Shown here one piece after another: positions 6,950 to 14,151 of a stretch of 64,000 bases of DNA. The DNA is taken from the NCBI RefSeq assembly GCF_049331405.1, contig NZ_CP186274.1, positions 3,906,001-3,970,000 on the forward strand, read 5' to 3'. Position numbers and translations under genes: made by a program. The first letter of the stretch is position 1. The number at the start of each line of letters is the position of its first letter. The stretch is from PoT sp049331405 (GTDB lineage: Bacteria > Planctomycetota > Planctomycetia > Isosphaerales > Isosphaeraceae). Under the pieces are notes generated by a model. It did no database searches. It was not told where the DNA came from and worked only from the letters and a program-made list of their open reading frames with translations.

Positions 6950-7291
6950 ATGGAGTTTAGCAGAAGGATCCCGTTCTTGCCCGCGTTTGCCCTCGGAAAT
7001 GATGGAGCCTCGATGCAGGCCCCCCGGCGCGGGCGTCCGTTCCGGCCGCTCTTCCAGAGCGCGTGCATGAGCTTTGGCAGCGGCGTCTTCATCGAGGCCA
7101 CCGTGGGCGTTGTCACGGCCAAGCACTATTGGAGGGTCCAGAGGTCGAGGAATTCTTGGTCTGACGGCATTCAGCCGTTCTTCGCGGGGCCGATCGTCGC
7201 GATGGTCATGTTGCGGTGGGTCCCCGTGGATGACCCGAAATGGGCCGCAACCATCACCGAGCGACTGGAGCGGGAGGGCTCGGGGCGATGA
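6950..7291 (+). CDS. Hypothetical protein
   Basis: A 113-residue frame from ATG 6950, with a basic first half and a hydrophobic stretch FAGPIVAMVMLRWVP near the end. No domain is recognised. Its stop overlaps the next ATG (ATGA at 7288), which argues that the frame is translated at least at its end. The true start could be one of the internal ATG codons, for example 7001, 7019 or 7067. Confidence 0.45.
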   Translation: MEFSRRIPFLPAFALGNDGASMQAPRRGRPFRPLFQSACMSFGSGVFIEATVGVVTAKHYWRVQRSRNSWSDGIQPFFAGPIVAMVMLRWVPVDDPKWAATITERLEREGSGR

Positions 7292-7563
7292 GTCACCACA
7301 ACTCGCCGACGATCCCGCTCCAGGCCAGGCCGGTCGCGACTAGGGTCAACTGGCTACGGGTCGACGGGAAGCTCGTCACCGCGATCGCCCGACAGTGGGG
7401 CGACGGCGACACGGGCCATGCGGGGCGATGCCACCTCTGCCCGGCGTGCGGGGCCCGGGAAAACCTCTGCCTCCTCCTCGTCGACGGTTATGTCCCTCGG
7501 GAGGAAGCTCCCCTCTTCACCATCCGGAATCACGACATCCAAACCCCAGGAGAAGCGTGGTGA
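7288..7563 (+). CDS. Small protein with a CxxCxxC-type cluster
   Basis: A 91-residue protein from ATG 7288, overlapping the previous stop (ATGA) and ending in a GTGA overlap with the primase gene. Residues 47-59 (GRCHLCPACGARE) hold three cysteines, with a fourth a few residues later (ENLCLLL), consistent with a small zinc-binding site. Coupled on both sides, it probably works with or is co-produced with the primase. Function unknown. Confidence 0.55.
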   Translation: MSHHNSPTIPLQARPVATRVNWLRVDGKLVTAIARQWGDGDTGHAGRCHLCPACGARENLCLLLVDGYVPREEAPLFTIRNHDIQTPGEAW

Positions 7564-10202
7564 GCCAGGCCATAGCCGAGGCACCTCCGATGTACACCGA
7601 TCGACAGGTCGCGAGTTGGCTGGGCCTGTTCGCCGAGCCCGGCCACATGCTCGAAATTCGGGTGCTGAGATATACGGCACCCGGGAAGTCCGGCCCATCG
7701 CCTGTGTCCAGGCAGTTCAAGGCCGAGGAGTTGCTCGAGGCCGCCCACGAGGCCTTACGCCTGTCCAATCGGGCCCCGGGCACCTATTTCACGCTGAACC
7801 CGATCAGGGCCGGCCTTGGTAAGAACCAGGCCGCCAAGGATACCGACGTGGTCAGCCGTAAGCGGCTCCTGATCGATATCGACGTGAAGCGGGAGGCCAA
7901 GGGCGAGCTCTCGTCGACCGACGAGGAGAAGGCGATCGCGCTCGAGGTGTCCCTTGCCGTCCGGGAGTACCTGGACGGCAAGGGCTGGCCCGAGCCAGTC
8001 GAGGCCGACAGCGGCAACGGCTGGCACCTGTCCTACGGGTACGACCTCCCCAACGACGACGCCAGCCGGGACCTCACCAGGTCGCTCCTCGAGGCGCTCA
8101 ACCGCCGCTTCGAGACCGATGGGGCGAGGATCGACACCGGGGTCTTCAACGCATCCAGGATCACCAAGGTTTACGGGACCAGGGTGCGGAAGGGCGAGGA
8201 CACCCCGGAGAGGCCGCATCGCTACTCGCACGTCGTGAAGGCCCCCGACGAGCTCCGGCCCGTCTCGGCCGAGCAGATCCGCGACGTGATCGCGGAGCTC
8301 GCCGCCGGGCCCGACCTCGAAGAAGAGATCAGGCGCAAGCAGGCCCGGGCGGAAGCGGAGGCCAAAACTTCCGCAAGGAAGCCGAGGGGCAAAGGCTTCA
8401 CGGCCACGTCATGGACGGTCGAGGATCGGGCCGTCGCATACCTCTCGAAATGCGAGCCAGCGGTGTCCGGGCAGCACGGTCACGATAAAGCGTTCAAGGC
8501 CGCGTGCAAGGTCGGGCCCGGGTTCAACCTCCCGCCCGAGGTCGCCTATCGGCTGCTTTCCCAGGTCTACAACCCGACCTGCGTACCGCCCTGGAGCGAT
8601 CGGGAACTCCGGCACAAGGTCGACGACGCTTACAAGGTCGAGCAGCGTCGGGGGTGGCTCCTAAACGACGACGGGGCCAAAGCCTCGGCGAACGGGCACG
8701 GGAGCGGGAGCGGACATAGCAGTGGTACCGCCGAGGCGCCGGGAGGCGAGTCGCCCGAGAGGCCGAACGAGGCGGTCGACGACCCCCATCGCCTTGCCAG
8801 GGTCTATCGCGACCGTGAGTGCTCGCACCCCGATGGGTTGACGCTACGCTCCTGGCAGGGCGAGTGGATCCGGTGGAATGGTGCCTATCGGCCAGTCACC
8901 GATAAGGACGTCAACGCGGAGCTGGCAGCCGCGGTGAAACACGAATTCGACCGGGTCAACCTGGTGGCCATCAGGGCATGGGAGAAGGCCGGCAGGGTCG
9001 ACGAATCCGGCAAGCCTTCTCCGGCCCCAGTGGTCCGCAAGGTCACGAACAACCTGATCGGCAACGTATCGCTCGCGCTCCGGGGTTACACCCAGCTCGA
9101 CGCCTCCACGGTTCAACCTTCATGGCTCGACTGTGATCCGCCTTTCTCGGCGACCGAAGTACTGCCGACCCGGAACGCTCTGGTCTATCTCCCCGGATTG
9201 GTCTCCGGGGACGACTCAATCCTCGACCCGACTCCGCGGTTCTTCTGCCCGTACGTGCTCGATTACGCGTTCGACTGCATGGCACCGCGGCCCGAGGGAT
9301 GGCTCGCCTTCCTCGACTCGCTCTGGCCCGACGATCCGGAGAGTATTGCACTCTTGCAGGAGTGGTTCGGGCATCTACTGACCCCGGACACGTCGCATCA
9401 GAAGATCCTGCTCATGGTCGGCCCGAAACGCTCCGGCAAGGGGACCATCGCGAGGATCATCAGGCGGCTGATCGGCGAGGCGAACGTCGCCAACCCGACG
9501 CTCTCGGGCATCGGGTCGAACTTCGGCCTGGCGCCCCTCATCGGCAAACCGGCCGCCATCATCACGGACGCCAGGCTCTCCGGGCGGTCGGACATCGCAC
9601 AGATCGTCGAGCGGCTCCTCTCCATCTCCGGGGAGGACGGCCAGTCAGTCGACCGGAAGCATCGGGAGTCGTGGTCCGGGAAGCTCCCGGCCCGGTTCAC
9701 GATCATCTCGAATGAGCTCCCCAGGCTCTCCGACCAGTCCGGGGCCCTGGCCGGACGGATGCTCATCCTCCGCCTGACGGTCAGCTTCTACGGGCGGGAG
9801 GACACCGCCCTCGAGCGCAAGCTCATCCCCGAACTGCCCGGGATCCTCCTCTGGGCTATAGGCGGATGGCAACGGCTGCGTGAGCGGGGGCACTTCGTTC
9901 AGCCGCAATCCAGCCTCGAGCTCGTGGAGCAACTCGAGGATCTCGCCAGCCCAGTGGGGGCGTTCCTCAAGGAACGATGCGTGATCGGCCAAGATCACGA
10001 GGTTCAGGCTGAGGATTTGTACGCCGTCTGGAAGGAGTGGTGCAGCAAGAATGGTCATCCGCATGCTGGCACGCTCCAACGCTTTGGTAGAGACCTCCGG
10101 TCGGTTCTTCCCACCATCAAGACAGCGAATAGACGCCTTCCAGATGGGAGCCGCAAGCGGTTCTATGAGGGAATTGCCATATCTAATCCTTCTTTCTTCT
10201 GA
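7560..10202 (+). CDS. Primase-helicase of an integrated element (AEP primase + SF3 helicase)
   Basis: An 880-residue protein from GTG 7560, chosen because GTGA overlaps the previous stop. The N-terminal third has archaeo-eukaryotic primase features: the acidic pair in RLLIDIDVKR (near residue 102), SGNGWHLSYG (near 150) and ASRITKVYGTR (near 200). Residues about 280-365 look like a primase C-terminal helical domain (LPPEVAYRLLSQVYNPTCVP). From about 540 the D5/P4-type SF3 helicase follows, with Walker A GPKRSGKGT (near 620), a B-type segment AAIITDARLSG and the conserved FTIISNELPRL. Such proteins start replication of P4-like satellites and plasmids. The flanking 17-bp inverted repeat may be its origin. 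Confidence 0.88.
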   Translation: MSQAIAEAPPMYTDRQVASWLGLFAEPGHMLEIRVLRYTAPGKSGPSPVSRQFKAEELLEAAHEALRLSNRAPGTYFTLNPIRAGLGKNQAAKDTDVVSRKRLLIDIDVKREAKGELSSTDEEKAIALEVSLAVREYLDGKGWPEPVEADSGNGWHLSYGYDLPNDDASRDLTRSLLEALNRRFETDGARIDTGVFNASRITKVYGTRVRKGEDTPERPHRYSHVVKAPDELRPVSAEQIRDVIAELAAGPDLEEEIRRKQARAEAEAKTSARKPRGKGFTATSWTVEDRAVAYLSKCEPAVSGQHGHDKAFKAACKVGPGFNLPPEVAYRLLSQVYNPTCVPPWSDRELRHKVDDAYKVEQRRGWLLNDDGAKASANGHGSGSGHSSGTAEAPGGESPERPNEAVDDPHRLARVYRDRECSHPDGLTLRSWQGEWIRWNGAYRPVTDKDVNAELAAAVKHEFDRVNLVAIRAWEKAGRVDESGKPSPAPVVRKVTNNLIGNVSLALRGYTQLDASTVQPSWLDCDPPFSATEVLPTRNALVYLPGLVSGDDSILDPTPRFFCPYVLDYAFDCMAPRPEGWLAFLDSLWPDDPESIALLQEWFGHLLTPDTSHQKILLMVGPKRSGKGTIARIIRRLIGEANVANPTLSGIGSNFGLAPLIGKPAAIITDARLSGRSDIAQIVERLLSISGEDGQSVDRKHRESWSGKLPARFTIISNELPRLSDQSGALAGRMLILRLTVSFYGREDTALERKLIPELPGILLWAIGGWQRLRERGHFVQPQSSLELVEQLEDLASPVGAFLKERCVIGQDHEVQAEDLYAVWKEWCSKNGHPHAGTLQRFGRDLRSVLPTIKTANRRLPDGSRKRFYEGIAISNPSFF

Positions 10203-10207
10203 CTCTT

Positions 10208-10349
10208 CTGGTACGCGATGGTACTCGTACCAAAACACTGCACGCATTGGTTCGAAAGTAAAAGAAACATAAGAGGTAACTAGTGGATCTTAAGAGTGGA
10301 ACACATAGTGGACTTGCAGTGCATTGGTCCGCGTACCATCGCGTACCAG
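10208..10349. repeat. Perfect 17-bp inverted repeat region, candidate replication origin
   Basis: CTGGTACGCGATGGTAC (10208-10224) recurs in perfect inverted form at 10333-10349. A further GGTAC-TC-GTACC palindrome overlaps the left arm (10220-10231), and a GCATTGGT direct repeat lies inside (10243-10250 and 10321-10328). The interval between the arms is AT-rich compared with its surroundings. The left arm starts six bases after the primase-helicase stop. Repeats next to a P4-type primase commonly mark its origin, which is the favoured reading; an attenuator or recombination site is possible. Confidence 0.5.
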
Positions 10350-10619
10350 TCCTGGCCACCTGCCTGGCTTCGAAACATACCCTGGCCGGACCCCAAGCCG
10401 GCCGAACCCGCTACCCCGACGCCCGAGCCGGCTCCCGTCATTGAGCTCCCGAGCTGCCGCTCGGTGCTCCCTTCGTGGCAAGTCGAGTGGCGGGAGCGGT
10501 GGGGCCGACGGGCGAACCAACTCGAGGATCAAGCTCACGACTGGCGCGAGGCCGAGCGTCTCGCCTTCGAAGAGGTTTCGAACCTTAAGACCCAGCAAGC
10601 GGAGAAAGGCAGACGATGA
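10296..10619 (+). CDS. Hypothetical proline-rich small protein
   Basis: A 107-residue frame from GTG 10296 (or GTG 10308). The first codons overlap the right arm of the inverted repeat. A Pro-rich segment (WPDPKPAEPATPTPEPAPVI) is followed by a charged helical C-terminus (QLEDQAHDWREAERLAFEE). No domain is recognised. Its stop overlaps the next ATG (ATGA at 10616), and it begins a run of small coupled genes between primase and excisionase. Confidence 0.5.
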   Translation: MEHIVDLQCIGPRTIAYQSWPPAWLRNIPWPDPKPAEPATPTPEPAPVIELPSCRSVLPSWQVEWRERWGRRANQLEDQAHDWREAERLAFEEVSNLKTQQAEKGRR

Positions 10620-10951
10620 CGAGACGTTCGCTCAAGCCCAATGACATCCTGCTCGCCGGTCGAATGGTCATCCTCGAATCGAGCCCCCCCCATCTCGGCA
10701 TCATCGTGTGGTGCCCATTCTGCAAGGGGGATCACCTCCACAGCTGGCCCGCGCCGCCGTTTCGCTCTGACAAGGTCGCGCACCGCGTCTCGCACTGTTG
10801 GGGGAAGGTCCACCCGAGCGGCTATTACATCGGCCTGGACCCTTCGCGCACCGACCACAATCGCGAGGTCATCAAACACTTCAAGCTTTCCCTGGCCCGA
10901 TGGGAGTCGCGTAAGGCGGCTGCCCTGACATCGAAAGGCAATCTCTCATGA
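10616..10951 (+). CDS. Small putative zinc-binding protein
   Basis: A 111-residue protein from ATG 10616, coupled by ATGA to the genes on both sides. The segment WCPFCKGDHLHSW, with a later SHCW, provides a CxxC plus His and Cys residues suited to a zinc site. The remainder is compact, soluble and unrecognised (HPSGYYIGLDPSRTDHN). It belongs to the run of small accessory proteins. Function unknown. Confidence 0.55.
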   Translation: MTRRSLKPNDILLAGRMVILESSPPHLGIIVWCPFCKGDHLHSWPAPPFRSDKVAHRVSHCWGKVHPSGYYIGLDPSRTDHNREVIKHFKLSLARWESRKAAALTSKGNLS

Positions 10952-11214
10952 CGGTCTGGAAGATCAGCGGCGAGGCGGACAACGGCAGCAACGGCGGCCC
11001 GATGGAATGCATCGCCCTAAGTCCGTGTGACCTCGAGTTGCCAGCGGCTCAAGAGGCTCTCTCCGATGCCCATCCTGGCTACGAGTGGTATCGGGTCGAC
11101 TCCATCTGCAACATCGGGAAGCTGCGGCAAGGGTGGAAGGTCGAAAGCCAGGAACTCGGGGCGTTCCTGAAATCCAATGGCGTGGCAACCCCCTTCGATA
11201 AAGGTTCCTTCTGA
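10948..11214 (+). CDS. Hypothetical small protein
   Basis: An 88-residue protein from ATG 10948, overlapping the preceding stop by ATGA. The sequence is mixed alpha/beta (YEWYRVDSICNIGKLRQGWK) with no motif or membrane segment. It lies 10 bases before the next start at 11225. Function unknown; it is part of the element's small-gene run. Confidence 0.5.
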   Translation: MTVWKISGEADNGSNGGPMECIALSPCDLELPAAQEALSDAHPGYEWYRVDSICNIGKLRQGWKVESQELGAFLKSNGVATPFDKGSF

Positions 11215-11224
11215 GGCTCGAGCC

Positions 11225-11455
11225 ATGGCTGAGACCCCACGCCGGGACGACCTGCCTTCGTACTGGGGGGCGGTCGTTGACGACCTCGAAGACCGCATCA
11301 ACGACCTCTGCCGAAGGCTCGAGCGCTCGAGACAGAGGATCAAGACCCAACGCGAGGCCTGTTCCCTCGAACGGGCCAAGAACCTACTCCTGCGTCTCCA
11401 GGTGAAGCGGCTCGAGGAGCAGGTCCAATCCCTCGGAGGTAAGACCCGTGACTGA
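11225..11455 (+). CDS. Small coiled-coil protein
   Basis: A 76-residue protein from ATG 11225; the frame opens at 11177 but that part overlaps the previous gene. After 15 residues almost all of it is a charged helix (DDLEDRINDLCRRLERSRQR and onward to VKRLEEQVQSL) with heptad-like Leu spacing, so a parallel or antiparallel coiled coil is likely. Its end overlaps the GTG of the following gene by eight bases. Function unknown. Confidence 0.55.
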   Translation: MAETPRRDDLPSYWGAVVDDLEDRINDLCRRLERSRQRIKTQREACSLERAKNLLLRLQVKRLEEQVQSLGGKTRD

Positions 11456-11708
11456 ACGGCGAAGCCTTTGTCAGAGGTGCGGTAGCATCATCGTTGACGG
11501 CCTGGCCCTGCGGATATCCGCGGCCTCCATAGGCCGCCCGGACGTCTCCTTGTGTTCGGGGTGCGGGGAGCTGCTCTCCGACTGGCTGGCCGGAGGGAAG
11601 GACGACCCCGACGCGCTCCCGGCCGAGCTGGATCCCGCCCCCGACTGGCCGCCGCTCGCGGGCCGGAGTGCCACCCCGAGAGACTTCGCGCCGGGGGCCG
11701 CCTCATGA
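11448..11708 (+). CDS. Small zinc-ribbon-like protein
   Basis: An 86-residue protein from GTG 11448, overlapping the previous gene. CQRCG near the N-terminus and CSGCG about 28 residues later give a classical CxxC...CxxC zinc-ribbon layout. The C-terminal half is Asp/Pro-rich and probably disordered. Its stop overlaps the next ATG (ATGA at 11705). It may bind nucleic acid or a protein partner within the element's replication or control machinery. Confidence 0.55.
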   Translation: MTERRSLCQRCGSIIVDGLALRISAASIGRPDVSLCSGCGELLSDWLAGGKDDPDALPAELDPAPDWPPLAGRSATPRDFAPGAAS

Positions 11709-11917
11709 AGAGGATCGAACGCGCGAGGCTCGTGATGGCCCTGGTCGCCGGCCCCCACACGGTCGGCAGCCTCGGGAACTATGCGGCACGCAATGCCACC
11801 CCCGCCGAGATCCTCGGGGTCCTCGAGGCCCTCGAGAGCGGCGGCTTCATCCGATCGGCCGAGGAGCGGTCCCGCACCGGCCGGGCCATGAGAGTCTATC
11901 GCTGGTCGTCGAGATGA
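11705..11917 (+). CDS. Small winged-helix-like protein
   Basis: A 70-residue protein from ATG 11705. The order of helices (RIERARLVMALVAGPHTVGSL), an ILGVLEALESGGFIR recognition-type helix and a closing strand with basic tip (GRAMRVYRWSSR) matches a minimal winged helix. It is translationally coupled to the zinc-ribbon gene and lies 34 bases before the excisionase. It could regulate int/xis expression; this is inferred from fold likeness and position only. Confidence 0.55.
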   Translation: MKRIERARLVMALVAGPHTVGSLGNYAARNATPAEILGVLEALESGGFIRSAEERSRTGRAMRVYRWSSR

Positions 11918-11951
11918 CCGGCCACCCCCGAACCCTCGAGGAACCCGACGA

Positions 11952-12173
11952 ATGCCCCCGTCAACGAAGCAGCCCCCCGCCCCGGTCGTCCTCGATACCA
12001 TGATCGGCATGGACGAGCTGGCGAAGACGCTGAACATCTCCCGACGCCTCCTCGAGAGGCTCCGGGCCGCGAAGTCCATCCCGGAGCCCGACCTGGTGCT
12101 GGGCCGGATGCCCAGATGGAAGCCCGAGACGATCAAGGCCTGGATCGACCAACCGAAGCCGAAAGGGAAGTGA
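11952..12173 (+). CDS. Excisionase-like HTH protein (AlpA type)
   Basis: A 73-residue protein from ATG 11952, four bases before the integrase gene. Residues 17-70 (IGMDELAKTLNISRRLLERL then DLVLGRMPRWKPETIKAWID) have the MerR-like winged helix typical of excisionases and AlpA regulators: helix-turn-helix, a basic hairpin ending in a Trp, and a closing helix. Such proteins bend DNA at the attachment site and steer the integrase to excision. Position next to int supports the call. Confidence 0.8.
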   Translation: MPPSTKQPPAPVVLDTMIGMDELAKTLNISRRLLERLRAAKSIPEPDLVLGRMPRWKPETIKAWIDQPKPKGK

Positions 12174-12177
12174 GCCC

Positions 12178-13983
12178 ATGGCATCCCTGCGGAAGCGCGG
12201 CAAGTTCTGGTACTACCGCTTCACCGGAGCGAACGGCGAGAAGGTCGAGCGCAAGGGGACGACCGACAAGCGCGTGACCGAGGAGCTCGCCCGGGCCGCC
12301 GAGGGCGAGGCCGCCAAGGTCAAGGCCGGGATCCTCGACCCGAAGCAGCTCGCCCGGAACGTGCACGAGGCACGCCCCCTGCCCGCCCACGTCGAGGACT
12401 GGAAAGCCTACCTGCTGGCCAAGGATTCGACCCAGCAGCACGCCGACCTCAGCCGCAACCGCGTGACCCGCATCGTGGAGCTGGCCAACCTCGGGCGGAT
12501 CTCCGACCTCATCCCCTCGAGGGTCCAGGCCGCCCTCAAGGAGATCCGGGACGGCGAGGGGGGACGCCGCGGCGTCTCCCTCCGCTCGCTCCACCACTAC
12601 ACCCGCGCGGCCAAGGGGTTCTCGAGGTGGCTCTGGCGGGACGGACGCTCGGCCCAGGACACCCTCGCCCACCTCACGAGCCCCAACCCCGACGCCGACC
12701 GAAGGCACCGCCGACGCCCCCTCACGGTCGAGGAGCAGGCCGCCCTCTTCAAGGCCGCCGAGTCCGGGGAGCCATCGCTCAAGATCGGAGGCCCCGACCG
12801 GGCCGCCCTCTACCGGGTGGCGCTCGGGACCGGGTTCCGGGCCAACGAGCTGCGGTCCCTCACGCCCGAGGCCTTCCGCCTCGGCGACGACCCGCCCACG
12901 ATCACGGTGGCCGCCGCCTACTCGAAGCGCCGACGCGACGACGTCCAGCCGATCCGCCTCGACCTGGCCGAGGCCCTCCGCCCCTGGCTGGCCGACAAGG
13001 AGCCCGGCCGCCCCGTCTTCGGCATCCTGACCCAGCACACGAACCTGCTGATCCAGCGCGACCTCAAGCGGGCCGGCATCCCCTACAAGGACGCCTCGGG
13101 CAAGGTGGCCGACTTCCACGCCCTGCGGCACTCCTACGTCACCGCCCTGGCCAGGTCGAGCGCCCCGGTCAAGACGGTCCAGACCCTCGCCCGGCACTCG
13201 ACCCCGACCCTCACGCTCGGGGTCTACAGCCACGTCGGCCTGGCCGACCAGTCTGCCGCATTGGCAGCCCTGCCCTCGGCCGAACCCGATCTTATAAACA
13301 AACCCCTTGCCCACCTATTGCCCACCGACGGGGACGGACGGGGACAACTGCCGGCGGATACGGGCGGAAACTCCGATACGAGTATCCGCCCGGATGGGCT
13401 CGATCTCGAAGGCTCTAACCCGTTGGAGATTGTGGTCTTAGACGCTCAAGGGCGGGAGATGGCGGACGCTGGCGGAGCGGAGGGGGTGGGATTCGAACCC
13501 ACGGATGACTTGCGCCATCTACGGTTTTCAAGACCGTCCCAATCGGCCACTCTGGCACCCCTCCGGATACGGATCGGTCGGCTCAAATGGAGTCGACCGA
13601 TTATGTCACTGTCCAACTTCGTCGATGATGTCCTCGGCGACGAAGATCGGGACGTCAATCGTCACTGCGACGGCGATGGCATCACTCGGACGCGAATCGA
13701 CCTCGATGAGTTCGCCGCCGTGGCGGATTCTGAGTTTGGCGTAGTAGGTGTGCTCGCGAAGTTCGCTGATGTAGATGTCCTGGAGTTCGCCGTTCAAGAG
13801 TTCGATGGTGTTGGCGAGGAGGTCGTGAGTCAAGGGGCGAGGGGAGGGAATTCCCCTCACACGCCGATCGATGCTGCTTGCCTCGTAGATGCCGATCACG
13901 ATCGGGAACGTCCGTTCGCCATCCACTTCCTTCAGGAAGATGATCTGCTGCTCATTATTGTCGTTGATGATGATCCGCGTTAG
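12178..13983 (+). CDS. Tyrosine integrase whose frame reads through the tRNA-Ser attachment site
   Basis: The open frame has 601 codons, but recognisable integrase ends near residue 365 (about 13270). An SAM-like core-binding domain spans about 60-160. The catalytic domain then shows the Arg in GTGFRANELRSL, HALRHSYVT (HxxR), the His in LARHSTPTLTL and the nucleophile in GVYSHV. After a low-complexity tail the frame crosses the tRNA-Ser gene on the opposite strand (giving EGVGFEPTDDLRHLRF) and continues antisense to the DUF151 gene. The part beyond the tRNA is host sequence, so the C-terminal tail in the excised circle must differ. The catalytic core is complete and the enzyme is probably active. 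Confidence 0.85.
   Translation: MASLRKRGKFWYYRFTGANGEKVERKGTTDKRVTEELARAAEGEAAKVKAGILDPKQLARNVHEARPLPAHVEDWKAYLLAKDSTQQHADLSRNRVTRIVELANLGRISDLIPSRVQAALKEIRDGEGGRRGVSLRSLHHYTRAAKGFSRWLWRDGRSAQDTLAHLTSPNPDADRRHRRRPLTVEEQAALFKAAESGEPSLKIGGPDRAALYRVALGTGFRANELRSLTPEAFRLGDDPPTITVAAAYSKRRRDDVQPIRLDLAEALRPWLADKEPGRPVFGILTQHTNLLIQRDLKRAGIPYKDASGKVADFHALRHSYVTALARSSAPVKTVQTLARHSTPTLTLGVYSHVGLADQSAALAALPSAEPDLINKPLAHLLPTDGDGRGQLPADTGGNSDTSIRPDGLDLEGSNPLEIVVLDAQGREMADAGGAEGVGFEPTDDLRHLRFSRPSQSATLAPLRIRIGRLKWSRPIMSLSNFVDDVLGDEDRDVNRHCDGDGITRTRIDLDEFAAVADSEFGVVGVLAKFADVDVLEFAVQEFDGVGEEVVSQGARGGNSPHTPIDAACLVDADHDRERPFAIHFLQEDDLLLIIVVDDDPR
13478..13564 (-). tRNA. tRNA-Ser (anticodon UGA), integration target
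   Basis: Acceptor arms (13558-13564 and 13479-13485), a T-arm GTGGG/CCCAC with loop TTCGAAT (13486-13502), a long variable arm and an anticodon stem ACGGT/ACCGT with loop CTTGAAA (anticodon at 13528-13530) make a complete 87-base class II tRNA for serine. CCA is not encoded. The 3' end faces the integrase gene, the usual geometry for an element inserted at a tRNA 3' end that restores the gene. Confidence 0.93.
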
Positions 13984-14031
13984 TTCCATCTGCACGGGCA
14001 CGGCGGTGGTCCCCCTGGACGCCGACATCAC
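13606..14031 (-). CDS. Bifunctional nuclease family protein (DUF151)
   Basis: A 141-residue protein; ATG 13989 (MELTRIIINDNNEQQIIFLK) is an alternative start giving 127 residues. The core matches the DUF151 / bifunctional nuclease family: FPIVIGIYEASSIDR near the middle and the closing RPSDAIAVAVTIDVPIFVAE. Family members have been described with RNase and DNase activity; the physiological role is unclear. It is the first core gene to the right of the integrated element. The integrase frame runs antisense through almost all of it. Confidence 0.85.
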   Translation of the reverse strand: MMSASRGTTAVPVQMELTRIIINDNNEQQIIFLKEVDGERTFPIVIGIYEASSIDRRVRGIPSPRPLTHDLLANTIELLNGELQDIYISELREHTYYAKLRIRHGGELIEVDSRPSDAIAVAVTIDVPIFVAEDIIDEVGQ

Positions 14032-14093
14032 GGAGGCGTCGCCGGAATAGCCAGGCCGGCGACGAGGTTGCGGATCGGATGCGGAGGAGCGAT

Positions 14094-14120
14094 GCCCCTC
14101 ATCGACTGATGATAAGGGGC
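14094..14120 (-). terminator. Hairpin downstream of valS
   Basis: GCCCCT (minus strand from 14120) pairs with AGGGGC (to 14094), with an inner CATC/GATG stem and a 3-base bulge. It starts 32 bases after the valS stop. There is no T-tract, so the terminator role is inferred from position. Confidence 0.35.
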
Positions 14121-14151
14121 CGCGCTCGACCCGTCAACGCGACGAAGGCGT

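Noticed and set aside
1..12000. A second copy of the tRNA-Ser 3' end as left attachment site
   Set aside because: I read the region for a repeat of the tRNA 3' half and did not find one, so the left boundary is not called; an exact search is needed to be certain.
13278..13983. Treating the last 235 codons of the integrase frame as functional protein
   Set aside because: The core ends near 13270; beyond it the frame is tail, tRNA antisense and DUF151 antisense. It is kept only as part of the open frame.
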